A DNA stretch of 50,455 nucleotides from Acidithiobacillus ferrivorans (GCA_020723125.1 DYJM01000003.1:8634-59088); one strand, 5' to 3'. Shown: positions 21,622 to 34,430, counted from the stretch's first letter. The notes: generated by a model from the letters alone, not told the origin. Numbers and translations: made by a program.

Positions 21622-21978
21622 TTAACGAGTGATCGATTTGGCAGGACCCTTGCGTGTCCGTGCGTTCGTCTTGGTACGCTGGCCATGAACAGGAAGTCCA
21701 CGACGATGCCGAATACCGCGATAGCAACCAAGATCCATCAAGCGTTTGATGTTCATGGTTACCTCACGACGGAGATCACCTTCCACCAGAAACTTGGCGA
21801 CCTCAGCCCGAATGCGTTCCAGCTCGGGTTCGCTGATGTCCTTGACGCGCATATCAAACGCAATACCAGCTGCAGATAAAATACTCTGCGAACGAGTTCG
21901 GCCGATGCCATAAATATACGTCAAAGCAATTTCTATTTGCTTGTTGTTTGGAATATTAACACCAGCGATGCGGGCCAT
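21622..21978 (-). CDS. rpsM: 30S ribosomal protein S13
   Basis: [30 protein letters not shown]; start trimmed. Confidence 0.97.
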   Translation of the reverse strand: MARIAGVNIPNNKQIEIALTYIYGIGRTRSQSILSAAGIAFDMRVKDISEPELERIRAEVAKFLVEGDLRREVTMNIKRLMDLGCYRGIRHRRGLPVHGQRTKTNARTRKGPAKSITR

Positions 21979-22037
21979 CCGCAATTCCTCCAAAAGACTA
22001 CGTGGGTCAATCCCACAGACTGATAAATTTAGTCGTC

Positions 22038-22151
22038 TTAACCTTGACGTTGTTTGTGACGGGGTTCCACGCAAATGACCCGCACCACACCGTTACGACG
22101 GACTATCTTGCAATTACGACAGAGCTTTTTTACCGACGCCCGAACTTTCAT
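22038..22151 (-). CDS. rpmJ: 50S ribosomal protein L36
   Basis: Below the ORF-track length cutoff; translated by hand: [37 protein letters not shown]. Confidence 0.96.
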
Positions 22152-22160
22152 TACAACCCC

Positions 22161-22379
22161 CTATTTGGCACGATATATAATGCGACCCTTGGTTAAATCA
22201 TAGGGCGTCATTTCTACGGTCACCTTATCTCCTGGCAAAATACGGATATAATGCATACGCATTTTGCCGGATATATGTGCATTCACTACATACCCATTTT
22301 CGAGACGCACTTTAAAAGTGGCACTCGGCAGGTTTTCGATGACTTCGCCCTGCATCTCCAGAGTATCTTCTTTAGACAT
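22161..22379 (-). CDS. infA: Translation initiation factor IF-1
   Basis: [53 protein letters not shown]. Confidence 0.97.
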   Translation of the reverse strand: MSKEDTLEMQGEVIENLPSATFKVRLENGYVVNAHISGKMRMHYIRILPGDKVTVEMTPYDLTKGRIIYRAK

Positions 22380-23042
22380 CTAATCTTTTTCCCTCACCGC
22401 TTCCACGATTCTGGCAAACACTTCATCCGCCTCACCATGACCATCAATCTGATGGTAGGCTGGCCGATCGTGATAATAAGCGATCAAAGGAGCTGTTTCC
22501 GCCTGATAAACCGCCAGACGTTTTCTGATCACATCCGGCTGGTCATCTTCACGCTGGACCAGACTGCCCCCACATTGATCACATACTGCAGTGACCAATG
22601 AAGGATGATAGCGTTCGTGATAAATCGCGCCACAACCAGAACAGACACGCCGTCCTGAAAGCCGCATAACAATTTCATCATCATCCAGTGCAATATGCAG
22701 TACAGCAGAGATGTCTCCACCGCTATCCTGCAATAGTTGGTCCAGTGCATGCGCTTGATACACGGTACGCGGGAAGCCGTCGAATATCACCCCGGCAACC
22801 GCATCTTCCAACGTCAAACGCTCTGCAACAATACCAACGATAATGTCGTCGCTGACCAGTGCTCCAGAATCCATCACTGCAGCAGCACGACGTCCTATAT
22901 CACTACCAGACTGAACAGAGGCGCGGAGCATATCACCGGTAGAGACATGAGGCAAGCCCAAATATTGAGCCAGGCGCTGAGCCTGTGTACCCTTACCCGC
23001 CCCTGGAGCACCCAGAAATATGATGTGTCTGGCCAAACTCAT
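22380..23042 (-). CDS. adk: Adenylate kinase with four-Cys lid
   Basis: [28 protein letters not shown]; lid [26 protein letters not shown]. Confidence 0.96.
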   Translation of the reverse strand: MSLARHIIFLGAPGAGKGTQAQRLAQYLGLPHVSTGDMLRASVQSGSDIGRRAAAVMDSGALVSDDIIVGIVAERLTLEDAVAGVIFDGFPRTVYQAHALDQLLQDSGGDISAVLHIALDDDEIVMRLSGRRVCSGCGAIYHERYHPSLVTAVCDQCGGSLVQREDDQPDVIRKRLAVYQAETAPLIAYYHDRPAYHQIDGHGEADEVFARIVEAVREKD

Positions 23043-24370
23043 CGTCCACTCAGGGGATTCTTACGAATCAACCCTTCATATTGATGGGTAAGCAGATGAC
23101 TTTGAATCTGCCCCATAAGATCCATCATCACCACAACCACAATCAGCAAACTGGTGCCACCTAAATAAAAGGGCACGTTGTACTGAACAATGAGAAATTC
23201 CGGCAACAAGCAGACCAGTGTCAGGTAAATGGCTCCCCAAAGGGTTAGACGCGTTAAAATCCTGTCCATGTAACGGGCAGTATGTTCGCCCGGTCTGATC
23301 CCTGGAACAAACGCACCGGATTTTTTGAGGTTATCGGCCGTATCTCTCGGATTAAAGACCATTGCCGTATAGAAGAAGGCAAAAAATACAATGGCAGTAG
23401 TAAATACGACGACATATAGCGCAGAACCCGGACTCAAGGCCTGGCCAAAGCGCGCCAACCATTCCATACCTGGGACATTGGCAAACCAGCCCGAAAGCGT
23501 AGCTGGCAACAATAATATGCTGGACGCAAAAATCGGTGGAATCACGCCACTCATATTGACCTTGAGGGGCATGTGGGTGCTTTGCCCACCATAAATTTTA
23601 CGTCCAACCTGACGCTTGGCGTATTGAATAGGAACACGTCTTTGGGCGCTTTCCATAAAGACCACAAAAGCGGTAACCAGAAGGGCCAGAACAAACAACC
23701 CCACCACGAACAGCGGCTGGAACTGCCCGGTTTGCATCAACTCAAAGGTGGTCCCGATAGCATCAGGCAGCCCCGCGACAATCCCCGCGAATATGATCAG
23801 CGATATGCCATTGCCAATGCCGCGCTCGGTGATTTGTTCACCAATCCACATGAGAAAAACGGTACCACAGGCCAGGGAAATTGTTGTGGTAAACAAAAAC
23901 AAGGGACCAGGATCAATCACCACTGGAATTTGACCAGCGTGCATTTTTTCAATAGCAACAGCAATACCCAGTCCTTGCATGAGAGCGAGACCGACCGTGG
24001 CATAACGCGTGTATTCGGTAATTTTTCTTCGACCTGACTCGCCTTCTTTTTTTAGTTCTTCCAGCTTGGGAAAAACCGAACCCGCCAGTTGGAAAATAAT
24101 GGAAGCGCTGATATAGGGCATGATCCCCAATGCAAAAACCGTCAAGCGCGACAGAGCACCGCCGGAGAACATGTTGAACATGCCGAGAATTGTTCCGCGC
24201 TGCTCATTGAAAAAAGAAGCCATAGCCGCCGGGTCAATACCCGGCACCGGAATATGCGCGCCAATACGAAAAACCAGCAAAGCGCCCAGCAAAAACAAAA
24301 TGCGGTTACGTAACTCATTGATCTTACCAGCGCCCTGTGCGGCACCCGCAATGTTACGCAACCCAGCCAT
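23039..24370 (-). CDS. secY: Preprotein translocase SecY
   Basis: Multi-[54 protein letters not shown]. Confidence 0.98.
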   Translation of the reverse strand: MAGLRNIAGAAQGAGKINELRNRILFLLGALLVFRIGAHIPVPGIDPAAMASFFNEQRGTILGMFNMFSGGALSRLTVFALGIMPYISASIIFQLAGSVFPKLEELKKEGESGRRKITEYTRYATVGLALMQGLGIAVAIEKMHAGQIPVVIDPGPLFLFTTTISLACGTVFLMWIGEQITERGIGNGISLIIFAGIVAGLPDAIGTTFELMQTGQFQPLFVVGLFVLALLVTAFVVFMESAQRRVPIQYAKRQVGRKIYGGQSTHMPLKVNMSGVIPPIFASSILLLPATLSGWFANVPGMEWLARFGQALSPGSALYVVVFTTAIVFFAFFYTAMVFNPRDTADNLKKSGAFVPGIRPGEHTARYMDRILTRLTLWGAIYLTLVCLLPEFLIVQYNVPFYLGGTSLLIVVVVMMDLMGQIQSHLLTHQYEGLIRKNPLSGR

Positions 24371-24807
24371 TATTCTTCGACCTTTCCGCCAGCACTTTCA
24401 ATCGCAGCCTTGGCTCCCGCACTGACCCGCAATCCACGCACGGTAAGCGCTTGGCGCAATTCACCCGTCATAATAACCTTAACGACATCCGGACTGCCCC
24501 GGACAATACGCCGCAACAGCAGCCCTTCCATGTCTACCACAGCATCAATCGCTGCATTTTCCAGCTGGGACAAGGTTACCTCGCAAGTACGGGCACCAAG
24601 GTTATTCCGAAATCCTCTTTTAGGAATACGACGTTGCAAGGGCATCTGACCGCCCTCAAAACCGACTTTGTGGTAACCACCTGACCGCGCATGCTGCCCC
24701 TTGTGACCACGACCTGCGGTTTTACCGAGGCCACTTCCAATGCCGCGTCCGACACGACGACGATCTTTCTTGGCACCCTCTGCAGGCGCTATCGTATTTA
24801 ATTTCAT
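24370..24807 (-). CDS. rplO: 50S ribosomal protein L15
   Basis: [38 protein letters not shown]. Confidence 0.97.
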   Translation of the reverse strand: MKLNTIAPAEGAKKDRRRVGRGIGSGLGKTAGRGHKGQHARSGGYHKVGFEGGQMPLQRRIPKRGFRNNLGARTCEVTLSQLENAAIDAVVDMEGLLLRRIVRGSPDVVKVIMTGELRQALTVRGLRVSAGAKAAIESAGGKVEE

Positions 24808-24989
24808 GACAACTCTTCCCAGCGCAATAGGTAAGGCACTTTATTGACCATGCCACGGATTTCTGGCGTATCCGGACGTTCAACAGTATGGTTGGTGCGG
24901 TGCAAACCAAGACCGACCACAACACGGCGATGTTTCTCGGTCACCCCAATTAAGCTTTTGACCAGAGTAATGCGTAACTGTTTACTCAT
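24804..24989 (-). CDS. rpmD: 50S ribosomal protein L30
   Basis: [51 protein letters not shown]. Confidence 0.95.
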   Translation of the reverse strand: MSKQLRITLVKSLIGVTEKHRRVVVGLGLHRTNHTVERPDTPEIRGMVNKVPYLLRWEELS

Positions 24990-25512
24990 CATGACCTCCC
25001 TCGCCACGAATCTCCTTCAGGCTTTTGCCACGCTTCATGGCGATGGCCTGGGGGCTGGAAAGCTTGTTGAACGCATCAAAAGTTGCACGCACAACATTGA
25101 TAGGATTATTGGAACCAAGCGACTTAGCCACCACGTTGCGCAAGCCTACTGCCTCACAGACAGCACGCATGGCACCCCCAGCAATAACGCCACTACCTTC
25201 TGGAGCAGGACGCAACACGACGCGAGCAGCACCATGACGACCTTCTACCGGGTAAGGAATTGTGCCACCACGCATCAGTGGGATTTGGGTCATCCAACGA
25301 CGCGCCTGGTCTGTGGCTTTCTGGATTCCCGCAGGAACCTCCTTGGCTTTACCACGACCAAAGCCGACCTTGCCATCACCATCGCCGACGACCATCAGTG
25401 CTGCAAAACCAAATTGCCGACCGCCCTTGACCACCTTAGATACGCGATTGATATGAATCAGCTTTTCCTGCATGCCATCGCTGGGCTGAGCATCACGATT
25501 TTCCCTTGCCAT
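24982..25512 (-). CDS. rpsE: 30S ribosomal protein S5
   Basis: [35 protein letters not shown]. Confidence 0.98.
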   Translation of the reverse strand: MARENRDAQPSDGMQEKLIHINRVSKVVKGGRQFGFAALMVVGDGDGKVGFGRGKAKEVPAGIQKATDQARRWMTQIPLMRGGTIPYPVEGRHGAARVVLRPAPEGSGVIAGGAMRAVCEAVGLRNVVAKSLGSNNPINVVRATFDAFNKLSSPQAIAMKRGKSLKEIRGEGGHDE

Positions 25513-25526
25513 TTTTCAGATCTCCG

Positions 25527-25880
25527 TCAGAACGACAACCCGCCCTCGCGGGCGGCGTCGGCCAGGGCTCGCACCCGACCATGATAACGATAACCGCTTC
25601 GGTCAAAGGCAACTTCCTTCACACCAGCAGCCAATGCTTTGGCGGCAACCCGCTGACCGATGGTCACTGCGGCAGCCACATCCGCACCACGCGGCATGGT
25701 CGCCCGCAACTCACCTTCCACACTGGAGGCCTGAACAATAACAATACCCTTGGAATCATCAATGACCTGTGCATAGATGTGCTTTCCGGAACGGAAGACG
25801 CAAAGCCTTGGTTTGGCCTGAGACGCAATCCTGGCACGGGTTTTACGTGCACGACGGAGTCTGGATGTATTTTTATTCAT
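25527..25880 (-). CDS. rplR: 50S ribosomal protein L18
   Basis: KPRLCVFRSGKHIYAQVIDDSKG...AFDRSGYRYHGRVRALADAAREGGLSF; start trimmed to MNKNTSRLRRARKTRARI. Confidence 0.97.
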   Translation of the reverse strand: MNKNTSRLRRARKTRARIASQAKPRLCVFRSGKHIYAQVIDDSKGIVIVQASSVEGELRATMPRGADVAAAVTIGQRVAAKALAAGVKEVAFDRSGYRYHGRVRALADAAREGGLSF

Positions 25881-25898
25881 GATTACCTGCCTCAACCA

Positions 25899-26423
25899 TT
25901 ATTTCTTCTTGGCTTCTTTACGACGGACATTTTCACCTGCATAACGTACACCTTTACCCTTGTACGGCTCGGGAGGACGATACGCACGAATGTCTGCGGC
26001 AATTTGCCCGATTTTCTGCTTATCAATACCCTTGATCACGATTTCTGTCTGGGTCGGCGTTTCGATCGTAATGTCGTCAGGCACCGGATAATCTACAGGA
26101 TGTGAAAATCCCAGACTCAAGCTCAGGGTTTTGCCTTTTGCTTGGGCACGATAACCCACACCGATAATTTCGAGTTTCTGCTCAAAACCTACCGAGACGC
26201 CATGCACCATATTGTTTAACAAGGCGCGCATCGTGCCGGCAAAAGCATTTTGCCCTTCCGCCCAAACTAAGGTAGCGACGCCATCGTCCACCTGCAGTGT
26301 CACACTGGAGTGAAATGGTGTGGAGATCTGACCTTTGGGACCCTTCACATGCAAATACTTATCAGCCACATGAACTTCCACACCTTTAGGAAGAGCAACA
26401 GGCTGTTTCCCTACTCGAGACAT
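25899..26423 (-). CDS. rplF: 50S ribosomal protein L6
   Basis: [17 protein letters not shown]...[26 protein letters not shown]. Confidence 0.98.
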   Translation of the reverse strand: MSRVGKQPVALPKGVEVHVADKYLHVKGPKGQISTPFHSSVTLQVDDGVATLVWAEGQNAFAGTMRALLNNMVHGVSVGFEQKLEIIGVGYRAQAKGKTLSLSLGFSHPVDYPVPDDITIETPTQTEIVIKGIDKQKIGQIAADIRAYRPPEPYKGKGVRYAGENVRRKEAKKK

Positions 26424-26435
26424 ACTGAATCTCCC

Positions 26436-26831
26436 TTAAGAGACTACGCAGAGGACTTCACCACCAATCCCGGCACTACGTGCCGCACGATCGGTCATGA
26501 TTCCCTGCGAAGTGGAAATGATGGCAATGCCAAATCCATCCCGAACCTTGGGAAGATCATCAGCACCACGATAAATACGCACACCCGGTCGACTTATACG
26601 GCGGATTTCGGCAATAACCCCGGCTCCAGCATAATACTTAAGAGTCAGGTTCAGAACCGGATGACCATCCTGAGTTTCTTCCCGGAAATCGGTAATATAA
26701 CCTTCTTCAACCAGAACGCGAGCAATGGCGCGTTTCAGTTTTGAAGCAGGCATTGAGACTTTCGCTTTATTCACTTGTTGCGCATTTCTAATGCGCGTAA
26801 GCATATCAGCAATAGGATCCGTTACGCTCAT
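26436..26831 (-). CDS. rpsH: 30S ribosomal protein S8
   Basis: [25 protein letters not shown]...[22 protein letters not shown]. Confidence 0.98.
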   Translation of the reverse strand: MSVTDPIADMLTRIRNAQQVNKAKVSMPASKLKRAIARVLVEEGYITDFREETQDGHPVLNLTLKYYAGAGVIAEIRRISRPGVRIYRGADDLPKVRDGFGIAIISTSQGIMTDRAARSAGIGGEVLCVVS

Positions 26832-26840
26832 CGTGTTTCC

Positions 26841-27026
26841 TCACCAGCTCGCTTTGACAATACCGGGAATCGAACCCGCCGAGGCATGCTTACGCAGGCA
26901 CAAACGACACAGACCAAATTTCCGATAGTAACCACGTGAACGTCCGCACAATTTGCAACGGTGGTACGCACGCACCTTAAACTTTGGGGTCCTTTCGGAC
27001 TTAGCAATCAATGATTTTTTTGCCAC
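26841..27026 (-). CDS. rpsN: 30S ribosomal protein S14, short four-Cys (type Z) form
   Basis: 61 aa; [20 protein letters not shown]. Confidence 0.97.
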   Translation of the reverse strand: MAKKSLIAKSERTPKFKVRAYHRCKLCGRSRGYYRKFGLCRLCLRKHASAGSIPGIVKASW

Positions 27027-27040
27027 GCGTCAAACTCCCT

Positions 27041-27583
27041 TCAAGGCCGGAAGGGCATCTTGAAGGCTTTTAGCAGCCCAAGGCCCTCTTCATCATTCTT
27101 GGCGGTGGTAGTGAACACCACGTCCAACCCGCGCAAACGATCAATTTTATCATATTCAATTTCAGGGAATATGATTTGTTCTTTAACACCCAAGGTGTAG
27201 TTACCACGGCCATCAAAAGATTTTGGTGACAGGCCACGGAAATCGCGAATACGGGGAATAGCTACCGTAACCAGGCGATCCAGAAACTCATACATGACCA
27301 GACCACGTAAAGTCACCATGCAACCAATTGGATAACCATCCCGAATTTTAAAAGCAGCAACTGACTTACGGGCACGGGTGACCACGGGCTTCTGACCCGC
27401 AATTTTAGTCATGTCAGCAACGGCGGCTTCAAGAATCTTCTTGTCACCAACCGCTTCACCCACCCCCATATTCAAGGTGATTTTGAGAATCTTGGGAACT
27501 TCCATCACGCTCTGATAACCAAAATCCTGCATCAGCTTGGGGACGATGGCGCTTTTGTACAAAGTATGTAAACGTGCTTCCAT
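27041..27583 (-). CDS. rplE: 50S ribosomal protein L5
   Basis: [60 protein letters not shown]. Confidence 0.98.
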   Translation of the reverse strand: MEARLHTLYKSAIVPKLMQDFGYQSVMEVPKILKITLNMGVGEAVGDKKILEAAVADMTKIAGQKPVVTRARKSVAAFKIRDGYPIGCMVTLRGLVMYEFLDRLVTVAIPRIRDFRGLSPKSFDGRGNYTLGVKEQIIFPEIEYDKIDRLRGLDVVFTTTAKNDEEGLGLLKAFKMPFRP

Positions 27584-27597
27584 TTTATATTTTATCC

Positions 27598-27918
27598 TTA
27601 ACGGCCGCTGATAACTTCGCCGCTGCTTTTGAAAACGCGAACCTTACGTTCGTCTTCGAGCGTTTTATAACCAACTCTATCTGCAGTTCCCGTAGTAGCA
27701 TTGAAAATAGCCACATTGGAAATATGAAGTGGCGCTTCTTTTTCGACAATGCCGCCAGGCTTGCCCATACGATCGGGACGAACGTGACGCTTGATCATGT
27801 TCACCTTCTCCACCAGCACCCGTGATTCGCCACGAAGAACTTTCAGCACCTTACCGCGCTTACCTTTGTCCTTACCGGCCAGAATCACGACTTCATCATC
27901 TTTACGCAACTTCGACAT
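27598..27918 (-). CDS. rplX: 50S ribosomal protein L24
   Basis: [25 protein letters not shown]; second ATG preferred by AGGGG spacing. Confidence 0.95.
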   Translation of the reverse strand: MSKLRKDDEVVILAGKDKGKRGKVLKVLRGESRVLVEKVNMIKRHVRPDRMGKPGGIVEKEAPLHISNVAIFNATTGTADRVGYKTLEDERKVRVFKSSGEVISGR

Positions 27919-27927
27919 GGTCATCCC

Positions 27928-28296
27928 CTACAGCACTTCTGGCGCTAACGAAATTATTTTCATGAAATTAGCCCCGCGCAATTCACGGGTTACTGGCCCA
28001 AAAATACGCGTACCAATAGGCTGCAACTGATTGTTAAGCAGTACCGCCGCATTGCTATCAAAACGGATCAAGGAACCATCCTCACGACGAACACCTTTGC
28101 GAGTGCGGACGACCAGAGCATTATAAACATCGCCCTTTTTGACCTTACCACGGGGCACTGCGTCCTTGATGCTGACCTTGATGACATCGCCAATATCCGC
28201 ATAACGCCGGTGCGAGCCGCCGAGAACCTTGATGCACATCACTTCCCGCGCACCACTGTTGTCCGCCACGCTTAATCTAGTCTGCATCTGAATCAT
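27928..28296 (-). CDS. rplN: 50S ribosomal protein L14
   Basis: [33 protein letters not shown]. Confidence 0.98.
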   Translation of the reverse strand: MIQMQTRLSVADNSGAREVMCIKVLGGSHRRYADIGDVIKVSIKDAVPRGKVKKGDVYNALVVRTRKGVRREDGSLIRFDSNAAVLLNNQLQPIGTRIFGPVTRELRGANFMKIISLAPEVL

Positions 28297-28571
28297 GCGT
28301 TATCTCCTTCGACAACACCCTGGCTGAGCACATTCACCAGACGCCAGCTTTTGGTTTTAGACAAAGGCCGACATTCTTCAATTTTTACCGTGTCACCAAT
28401 GTGGCAGGTATTATCAGCGTCGTGCGCATGAAACTTTTTGGAACGACGAATATATTTTTTGTAAAGCGGATGCTGGATACGTCTTTCGACCAGAACCACA
28501 ATGGTTTTATCCATACGGTCGCTTACAACGGTGCCAACGAGACTACGGGGGTTTTTTACTTCACTCATCAC
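28293..28571 (-). CDS. rpsQ: 30S ribosomal protein S17
   Basis: [39 protein letters not shown]. Confidence 0.97.
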   Translation of the reverse strand: MMSEVKNPRSLVGTVVSDRMDKTIVVLVERRIQHPLYKKYIRRSKKFHAHDADNTCHIGDTVKIEECRPLSKTKSWRLVNVLSQGVVEGDNA

Positions 28572-28762
28572 TGCACTCCCTTCTTGGCACTAATAATTGT
28601 GCGCACACGAGCAATATCCCTGCGTACCGTCCGCAAACGCGTCGTGTTGCCAAGCTGATTGGTGGCGTGCTGCATGCGTAACTTGAACTGCTCTTCCAGC
28701 AATTGCATGAGTTCAGTCTGGCAGCCAGCCAGATCCAGTTTTTGTATTTCTTGCGCTTTCAT
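28568..28762 (-). CDS. rpmC: 50S ribosomal protein L29
   Basis: [56 protein letters not shown]. Confidence 0.96.
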   Translation of the reverse strand: MKAQEIQKLDLAGCQTELMQLLEEQFKLRMQHATNQLGNTTRLRTVRRDIARVRTIISAKKGVQ

Positions 28763-29175
28763 CCCATCACCCGCCGACTTACAAATACGGTCTGCACTGG
28801 AAGTTTGGCCGCACCCAAAGCAAAAGCTTCACGGGCCACTTCCTCACTGACACCTTCCATTTCATAAAGGACTTTACCAGGCTGGATCAGCGCCACCCAA
28901 TATTCAGGGTTACCTTTACCTTTACCCATCCGGACTTCTGCCGGCTTTTTACTGATGGGCTTGTCAGGGAAAATACGGATCCAGATCCGACCGCCGCGTT
29001 TTACATGACGACTAATGGCACGCCGTGCGGCTTCCAACTGACGCGCAGTAATTCTGCCCCGGCCAATGGCCTTAAGGCCGAATTCGCCAAAGCTAACCTT
29101 ACTCCCACGCGTCGCTATACCGCGATTGCGTCCCTTGTGTTGTTTACGAAATTTCGTACGTTTAGGCTGCAGCAT
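28759..29175 (-). CDS. rplP: 50S ribosomal protein L16
   Basis: [36 protein letters not shown]. Confidence 0.98.
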   Translation of the reverse strand: MLQPKRTKFRKQHKGRNRGIATRGSKVSFGEFGLKAIGRGRITARQLEAARRAISRHVKRGGRIWIRIFPDKPISKKPAEVRMGKGKGNPEYWVALIQPGKVLYEMEGVSEEVAREAFALGAAKLPVQTVFVSRRVMG

Positions 29176-29187
29176 CTGAAGCTCCCG

Positions 29188-29850
29188 TTACTTCTGGTGA
29201 GCACCGGCATTTTGTACCGTGCTCCATTCCAGAATCTCGCCCTTAAAAATCCATACCTTGACGCCAATAATACCGTAGGTGGTTTTCGCCTCGGCAAAAC
29301 CGTAATCGATATCGGCACGCAGGGTGTGCAAAGGCACTCGCCCTTCCCGATACCATTCAGTACGAGCAATTTCGGCTCCACCCAAACGGCCGGCACAATT
29401 AATGCGCATACCCAGTGCTCCGAAACGCATGGCATTGGTAACGGCTCTTTTCATCGCTCGACGGAACATGATTCGGCGTTCCAACTGTTGGGCAACACTT
29501 TCAGCAACCAGTTGCGCATCCAATTCGGGCTTACGAATTTCTTCGACATTGATATGAACCGGAACGCCCATGCGCTTTTGCACATCATGGCGCAACTTCT
29601 CGATGTCTTCGCCCTTTTTACCGATTACGATACCAGGACGCGCAGTATGTACTGTGATACGCGCACTCTTTGCAGGACGTTCGATAATAATATCGGAAAC
29701 AGCTCCACCGGAAAGTCGCTCGCGAATGAACTGGCGGATTTTAATATCTTCCAGCAACTTTTCCTGGAAATCGCCCTTCCCGTACCAACGGGAGTTCCAA
29801 TTCTTAATGATTCCCAGACGCAGTCCGACTGGATTGGTTTTTTGTCCCAT
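29188..29850 (-). CDS. rpsC: 30S ribosomal protein S3
   Basis: [25 protein letters not shown] domain [15 protein letters not shown]. Confidence 0.98.
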   Translation of the reverse strand: MGQKTNPVGLRLGIIKNWNSRWYGKGDFQEKLLEDIKIRQFIRERLSGGAVSDIIIERPAKSARITVHTARPGIVIGKKGEDIEKLRHDVQKRMGVPVHINVEEIRKPELDAQLVAESVAQQLERRIMFRRAMKRAVTNAMRFGALGMRINCAGRLGGAEIARTEWYREGRVPLHTLRADIDYGFAEAKTTYGIIGVKVWIFKGEILEWSTVQNAGAHQK

Positions 29851-29861
29851 AGCTTCCTCAG

Positions 29862-30194
29862 TTAACTCTCTGCGACCACAATCGTAATATGGCTGGTCCG
29901 TTTCAGGATCCGTGAGCCCCGACCTTTTGCCCGGGCCGCAAAGCGCTTCAGCACCGCACCGCCGTCAATCAGAATCTGTTCGACGAAAAGAGCGTCCACA
30001 TCGGCACCTTCATTGTTTTCTGCATTAGCAATTGCTGATTCGAGACATTTACGAATGGGCAATGCTGCTTTCTTGTTGGTAAACTGCAAAATCTCCAACG
30101 CCTTGTCTACCGGTTTGCCACGCACCAGGTCAGCAACCAGTCGCGCTTTTTGGGGAGACATCTGTAGTCCTTTAAGTACAGCTGATGATTTCAT
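29862..30194 (-). CDS. rplV: 50S ribosomal protein L22
   Basis: [32 protein letters not shown]...[20 protein letters not shown]. Confidence 0.97.
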   Translation of the reverse strand: MKSSAVLKGLQMSPQKARLVADLVRGKPVDKALEILQFTNKKAALPIRKCLESAIANAENNEGADVDALFVEQILIDGGAVLKRFAARAKGRGSRILKRTSHITIVVAES

Positions 30195-30206
30195 CTGATT
30201 CCCCTC

Positions 30207-30482
30207 TTATCGCTTGGCTTTTTTGTCAGCCACGTGACCTTTGAAGGTCCGTGTCAGTGCAAATTCACCGAGCTTATGGCCAACCATGTTCTCGTTGACC
30301 ACAACAGGAATGTGCTGACGACCATTATGTACACTGATGGTCAGACCGATGAAATCAGGGGTAATAGTGGAACGACGCGACCATGTTTTGATCGGACGCC
30401 GGCTACTACTCGCCTGTGCACTTTGTACTTTACGGTCCAGATGTTCATCAATGAACGGACCTTTTTTAATGGAACGTGGCAC
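30207..30482 (-). CDS. rpsS: 30S ribosomal protein S19
   Basis: [19 protein letters not shown]...[24 protein letters not shown]. Confidence 0.98.
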   Translation of the reverse strand: MPRSIKKGPFIDEHLDRKVQSAQASSSRRPIKTWSRRSTITPDFIGLTISVHNGRQHIPVVVNENMVGHKLGEFALTRTFKGHVADKKAKR

Positions 30483-30500
30483 GTCAAATCCCCTTAAGCA

Positions 30501-31325
30501 CTAACGCGAACGACGTCGTACAATCATATTGCTTGTACGCTTGTTTTTACGGGTACGATAACCCTTGGTCGGTTGCCCCCAAGGTGAAACCGGATGCCGA
30601 CCACCGGAAGTACGACCTTCACCACCACCGTGGGGGTGATCTACCGGGTTCATTACCACACCGCGTACGGTTGGGCGAACACCACGCCAACGCGTGGCAC
30701 CGGCCTTACCCAATTGCTGAGATCCGTGTTCTTCATTTCCGACCTCGCCGATGGTAGCGCGGCAGGATACATGAATTCGCCGCACTTCACCAGAGCGCAA
30801 ACGCAATTGAGCATATTCACCATCACGCGCCATGAGCTGAGCCGATGCGCCTGCCGAACGGGCAATCTGCCCACCCTTGCCCGGACGCATTTCAACATTG
30901 TGCACCACCGAACCTATCGGGATAGCGCGCAGAGGCATACAGTTACCCGGCTTGATGGGCGTTTGTTCAGCCGAAAGAATACTGTCACCGACATTCATTC
31001 CTTTGGTGGCCAGAATGTAACGACGTTCTCCATCGCCATAACAAACGAGTGCAATATGCGCCGAGCGATTGGGATCGTACTCCAGGCGTTCCACCTTGCC
31101 GGGAACGTCAAATTTATTGCGCTTAAAATCAATAAGACGATAGTGTGACTTGTGCCCACCACCCTGGTGACGTCGGGTGATTCGCCCATGATTATTGCGG
31201 CCGCCACTATGCGATTGCGATTCCACCAGCGTCGGATACGGGTCCCCTTTGTGCAGACGCGTATCTACGCTCTTCACGACAAAACGTCGTCCTGCGGAGG
31301 TGGGTTTGCTTTTAATCAATGCCAT
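30501..31325 (-). CDS. rplB: 50S ribosomal protein L2
   Basis: [30 protein letters not shown]...[32 protein letters not shown]. Confidence 0.98.
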   Translation of the reverse strand: MALIKSKPTSAGRRFVVKSVDTRLHKGDPYPTLVESQSHSGGRNNHGRITRRHQGGGHKSHYRLIDFKRNKFDVPGKVERLEYDPNRSAHIALVCYGDGERRYILATKGMNVGDSILSAEQTPIKPGNCMPLRAIPIGSVVHNVEMRPGKGGQIARSAGASAQLMARDGEYAQLRLRSGEVRRIHVSCRATIGEVGNEEHGSQQLGKAGATRWRGVRPTVRGVVMNPVDHPHGGGEGRTSGGRHPVSPWGQPTKGYRTRKNKRTSNMIVRRRSR

Positions 31326-31341
31326 CTTTTAGATCCTTTCC

Positions 31342-31635
31342 TCAGGCCACGCCGTAGTCAATGCTGTTGCCCTCGGCCAGACGTACATAAGCCTTTTTCC
31401 AGGAAGAGCGGCGGCCAACGTGCCGTCCCATACGCTTTTCCTTGCCCATGTAATTGCAGGTTTGAACAGACAACACCTGAACTTCAAAGAGTTTTTCAAC
31501 AGCCGTCTTAATTTCGAGTTTGGTGGAGTCGCGCGCCACTTTGAATACAACCTGATTCGACTTCTGCTGCACCATGGTGCTTTTTTCGCTGATGACCGGG
31601 GCCAAAAGGACAAGATATTTACGTTCTGGGTTCAT
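31342..31635 (-). CDS. rplW: 50S ribosomal protein L23
   Basis: [50 protein letters not shown]. Confidence 0.97.
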   Translation of the reverse strand: MNPERKYLVLLAPVISEKSTMVQQKSNQVVFKVARDSTKLEIKTAVEKLFEVQVLSVQTCNYMGKEKRMGRHVGRRSSWKKAYVRLAEGNSIDYGVA

Positions 31636-32249
31636 CCGTACACCTCACCGAATTTCATGGCAGCGTCTTGATCCATCAACACACGACCATATTGGAGCAG
31701 ATCTGCAGGTCCGACATCCTGCCAGCCGGCAATACCGACTTTCGGAAAATTGCGCAAGCTCAGGAACAAATTGATTGGAACCTCGCCCATGACCAGGAGA
31801 AAATCCGTACCTCCGGCACGCTCTATCCACTCACGCGCGTTCTTACTGCGTGCTTCGGGAAAATCTTCCTGCTGAATAATCTGCAACCGCCCCTGACGCA
31901 ACAACTCGGCCAGAACAGTTCGCATGGCGCCTGCCCACATCTTTTTATTGACCTTTTGATGATAGTTTTCACCACCAGCAGGGAACACCCGACCACCACC
32001 ACGCCAGATTGGGCTGCGCGTTGTACCAGCGCGCGCACGACCGGTGCCCTTTTGCTTCCAGGGCTTACGACCACCACCGCTCACGGCAGAACGATTCTTC
32101 TGGTGCGCAGTGGCAGCCCGCATGCCAGCCATTTGCGCTACAACCACCTGGTGCAACAGCGCTTCGTTGTAGGGAACGTCAAAAACACCCTCAGCAATTT
32201 CAAGCGGAGTGCTTTTGCCACTGGCAATTTCCAGACTTTGGACTTGCAT
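31632..32249 (-). CDS. rplD: 50S ribosomal protein L4
   Basis: [39 protein letters not shown]. Confidence 0.97.
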   Translation of the reverse strand: MQVQSLEIASGKSTPLEIAEGVFDVPYNEALLHQVVVAQMAGMRAATAHQKNRSAVSGGGRKPWKQKGTGRARAGTTRSPIWRGGGRVFPAGGENYHQKVNKKMWAGAMRTVLAELLRQGRLQIIQQEDFPEARSKNAREWIERAGGTDFLLVMGEVPINLFLSLRNFPKVGIAGWQDVGPADLLQYGRVLMDQDAAMKFGEVYG

Positions 32250-32260
32250 ATTTATCTCTC

Positions 32261-32887
32261 CTAACCGCGCACAGCAGGACGCACGATGACATCAGCATCG
32301 CGTGCACCAGGTACAGCACCTTTGATCATCAGCAAATGCCGGGCTTCATCAATGCGCACCAACTCAAGGTTCAGCGTGGTAACCTGTTCATCACCCAAAT
32401 GACCGGCCATCTTCTTGCCCTTGAACACCCGCCCAGGGGTCTGCCGGCAACCAATGGAACCCGGTGCATTGTGCGACCGTGAGTTACCATGACTGGCTCG
32501 GTTACTCCGAAAATTATGGCGCTTGATGGCACCAGAAAAACCTTTACCTTTGCTGGTTCCGGTTACGTCAACTTTTTGTCCTGCAGTGAACAGTTCAAGA
32601 CCGATCTCGCTCCCATTACTGTAAGTCGCAGTATCTTCAACCCGGAACTCTTTCAATACGCGTCCGGGGACTACACCACTTTTACGAAAATGTCCTGCCA
32701 GTGCAGATGTGACCCTTTGGGGACGACGTTCACCGCAGGATACCTGCACAGCACTGTAACCATCAGTGGCGATATCTTTAATCTGGGTCACCTTGTTCGG
32801 TGCCACATGAATGACGGTCACCGGCAAAACCCGCCCATCATCCGAGATGATACGCGTCATACCTACTTTCCGTCCGATCAGACCCAT
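32261..32887 (-). CDS. rplC: 50S ribosomal protein L3
   Basis: [26 protein letters not shown]...[17 protein letters not shown]. Confidence 0.97.
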   Translation of the reverse strand: MGLIGRKVGMTRIISDDGRVLPVTVIHVAPNKVTQIKDIATDGYSAVQVSCGERRPQRVTSALAGHFRKSGVVPGRVLKEFRVEDTATYSNGSEIGLELFTAGQKVDVTGTSKGKGFSGAIKRHNFRSNRASHGNSRSHNAPGSIGCRQTPGRVFKGKKMAGHLGDEQVTTLNLELVRIDEARHLLMIKGAVPGARDADVIVRPAVRG

Positions 32888-32911
32888 TACCATTTTCTTG
32901 TCCTTTCTAAA

Positions 32912-33220
32912 TTACAGCTTGATCTCGACGTCGACACCCGCTGCAAGATCCAGCTTGATCAGCGCATCTACGGTTTTATCATTGGGATCGAGAATATCGA
33001 GCAAACGCTTATGCGTACGCTGTTCAAACTGATCCCGGGCGTTCTTGTCCACATGGGGTGAACGCAACACCGTGAAGCGCTCAATCTTGGTGGGCAGAGG
33101 AATAGGACCACATACCCGAGCCCCGGTCCGCCGGGCTGTTTCAACGATTTCTGCTGCAGAAATATCCAACATGCGGTAATCGTATGATTTCAAGCGAATA
33201 CGAATTTTTGAACTATCCAT
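32912..33220 (-). CDS. rpsJ: 30S ribosomal protein S10
   Basis: [40 protein letters not shown]. Confidence 0.98.
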   Translation of the reverse strand: MDSSKIRIRLKSYDYRMLDISAAEIVETARRTGARVCGPIPLPTKIERFTVLRSPHVDKNARDQFEQRTHKRLLDILDPNDKTVDALIKLDLAAGVDVEIKL

Positions 33221-34410
33221 TACTCGACCACCTTGGAGACGACGCCGGCACCCACCGTACGGCCACCTTCACGTACCGCAAAGCGCAAGCCTTCTTCCAT
33301 CGCAATCGGGGCAATCAGAGTCACCTTGAACTGGACGTTGTCACCGGGCATCACCATCTCTACCCCTTCCGGCAATTCCACAGCGCCCGTCACGTCCGTG
33401 GTCCGGAAGTAAAACTGCGGACGGTAGCCATTGAAGAACGGCGTGTGACGTCCGCCTTCTTCTTTCGACAACACATACACTTCCGCTTCAAAACGGGTGT
33501 GCGGCTTGATGCTGCCCGGCTTGGCCAACACCTGCCCACGCTCCACTTCGTCCTTCTTGGTGCCACGCAGCAACACGCCGACGTTGTCTCCAGCCTCTCC
33601 CTGATCCAGTATCTTCCGGAACATTTCCACACCGGTGACAATGCTCTTGGCGGTGTCGCGAATGCCGATGATTTCAATTTCATCTCCGACCTTGACAACC
33701 CCTCGCTCAATACGACCGGTGACCACCGTGCCCCGTCCGGATATCGAGAAGACGTCTTCAATCGGCATCAGGAAGGGCTTGTCAACCGGACGCTCCGGCA
33801 GCGGAATGTAGCTGTCCAGGGCCTCTGCGAGTTTGAAAATGGCGGGCTCGCCGATGTCGCTCTGATCGCCTTCCAGGGCCTTCAGGGCGGAGCCAATGAC
33901 CACCGGGATATCGTCTCCCGGGAAATCGTACTTGGACAGCAGTTCGCGCACTTCCATTTCGACCAGCTCCAGCAGTTCGGCGTCATCCACCATGTCGGCC
34001 TTGTTCAGGAACACGACAATGTAGGGTACGCCCACCTGCCGGGCCAGCAGGATGTGTTCACGGGTCTGCGGCATGGGGCCGTCCGCCGCCGAGCAGACCA
34101 GAATGGCTCCATCCATCTGCGCCGCTCCGGTGATCATGTTCTTGACATAGTCGGCGTGTCCGGGGCAGTCCACGTGGGCGTAGTGTCGCGATTCCGTCTC
34201 ATACTCCACGTGCGAGGTCGCGATCGTGATGCCACGTGCCCGCTCTTCCGGCGCGTTGTCAATCTGATCATAGGCCCGTACTTCTCCACCAAACTTCGCC
34301 GACAGCACCTTCGTCAGCGCCGCCGTCAATGTGGTCTTCCCATGGTCCACGTGACCAATCGTTCCCACGTTTACATGCGGCTTCGTCCGCTCAAATTTCC
34401 CTTTGGACAT
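33220..34410 (-). CDS. tuf: Elongation factor Tu, copy 1
   Basis: [40 protein letters not shown]; downstream of fusA. Confidence 0.98.
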   Translation of the reverse strand: MSKGKFERTKPHVNVGTIGHVDHGKTTLTAALTKVLSAKFGGEVRAYDQIDNAPEERARGITIATSHVEYETESRHYAHVDCPGHADYVKNMITGAAQMDGAILVCSAADGPMPQTREHILLARQVGVPYIVVFLNKADMVDDAELLELVEMEVRELLSKYDFPGDDIPVVIGSALKALEGDQSDIGEPAIFKLAEALDSYIPLPERPVDKPFLMPIEDVFSISGRGTVVTGRIERGVVKVGDEIEIIGIRDTAKSIVTGVEMFRKILDQGEAGDNVGVLLRGTKKDEVERGQVLAKPGSIKPHTRFEAEVYVLSKEEGGRHTPFFNGYRPQFYFRTTDVTGAVELPEGVEMVMPGDNVQFKVTLIAPIAMEEGLRFAVREGGRTVGAGVVSKVVE

Positions 34411-34430
34411 CTTGAAATCTCCCGTTACGA

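Noticed and set aside
24844-25584. 246-aa plus-strand ORF over rpmD/rpsE
   Set aside because: Antisense to two conserved ribosomal protein genes.
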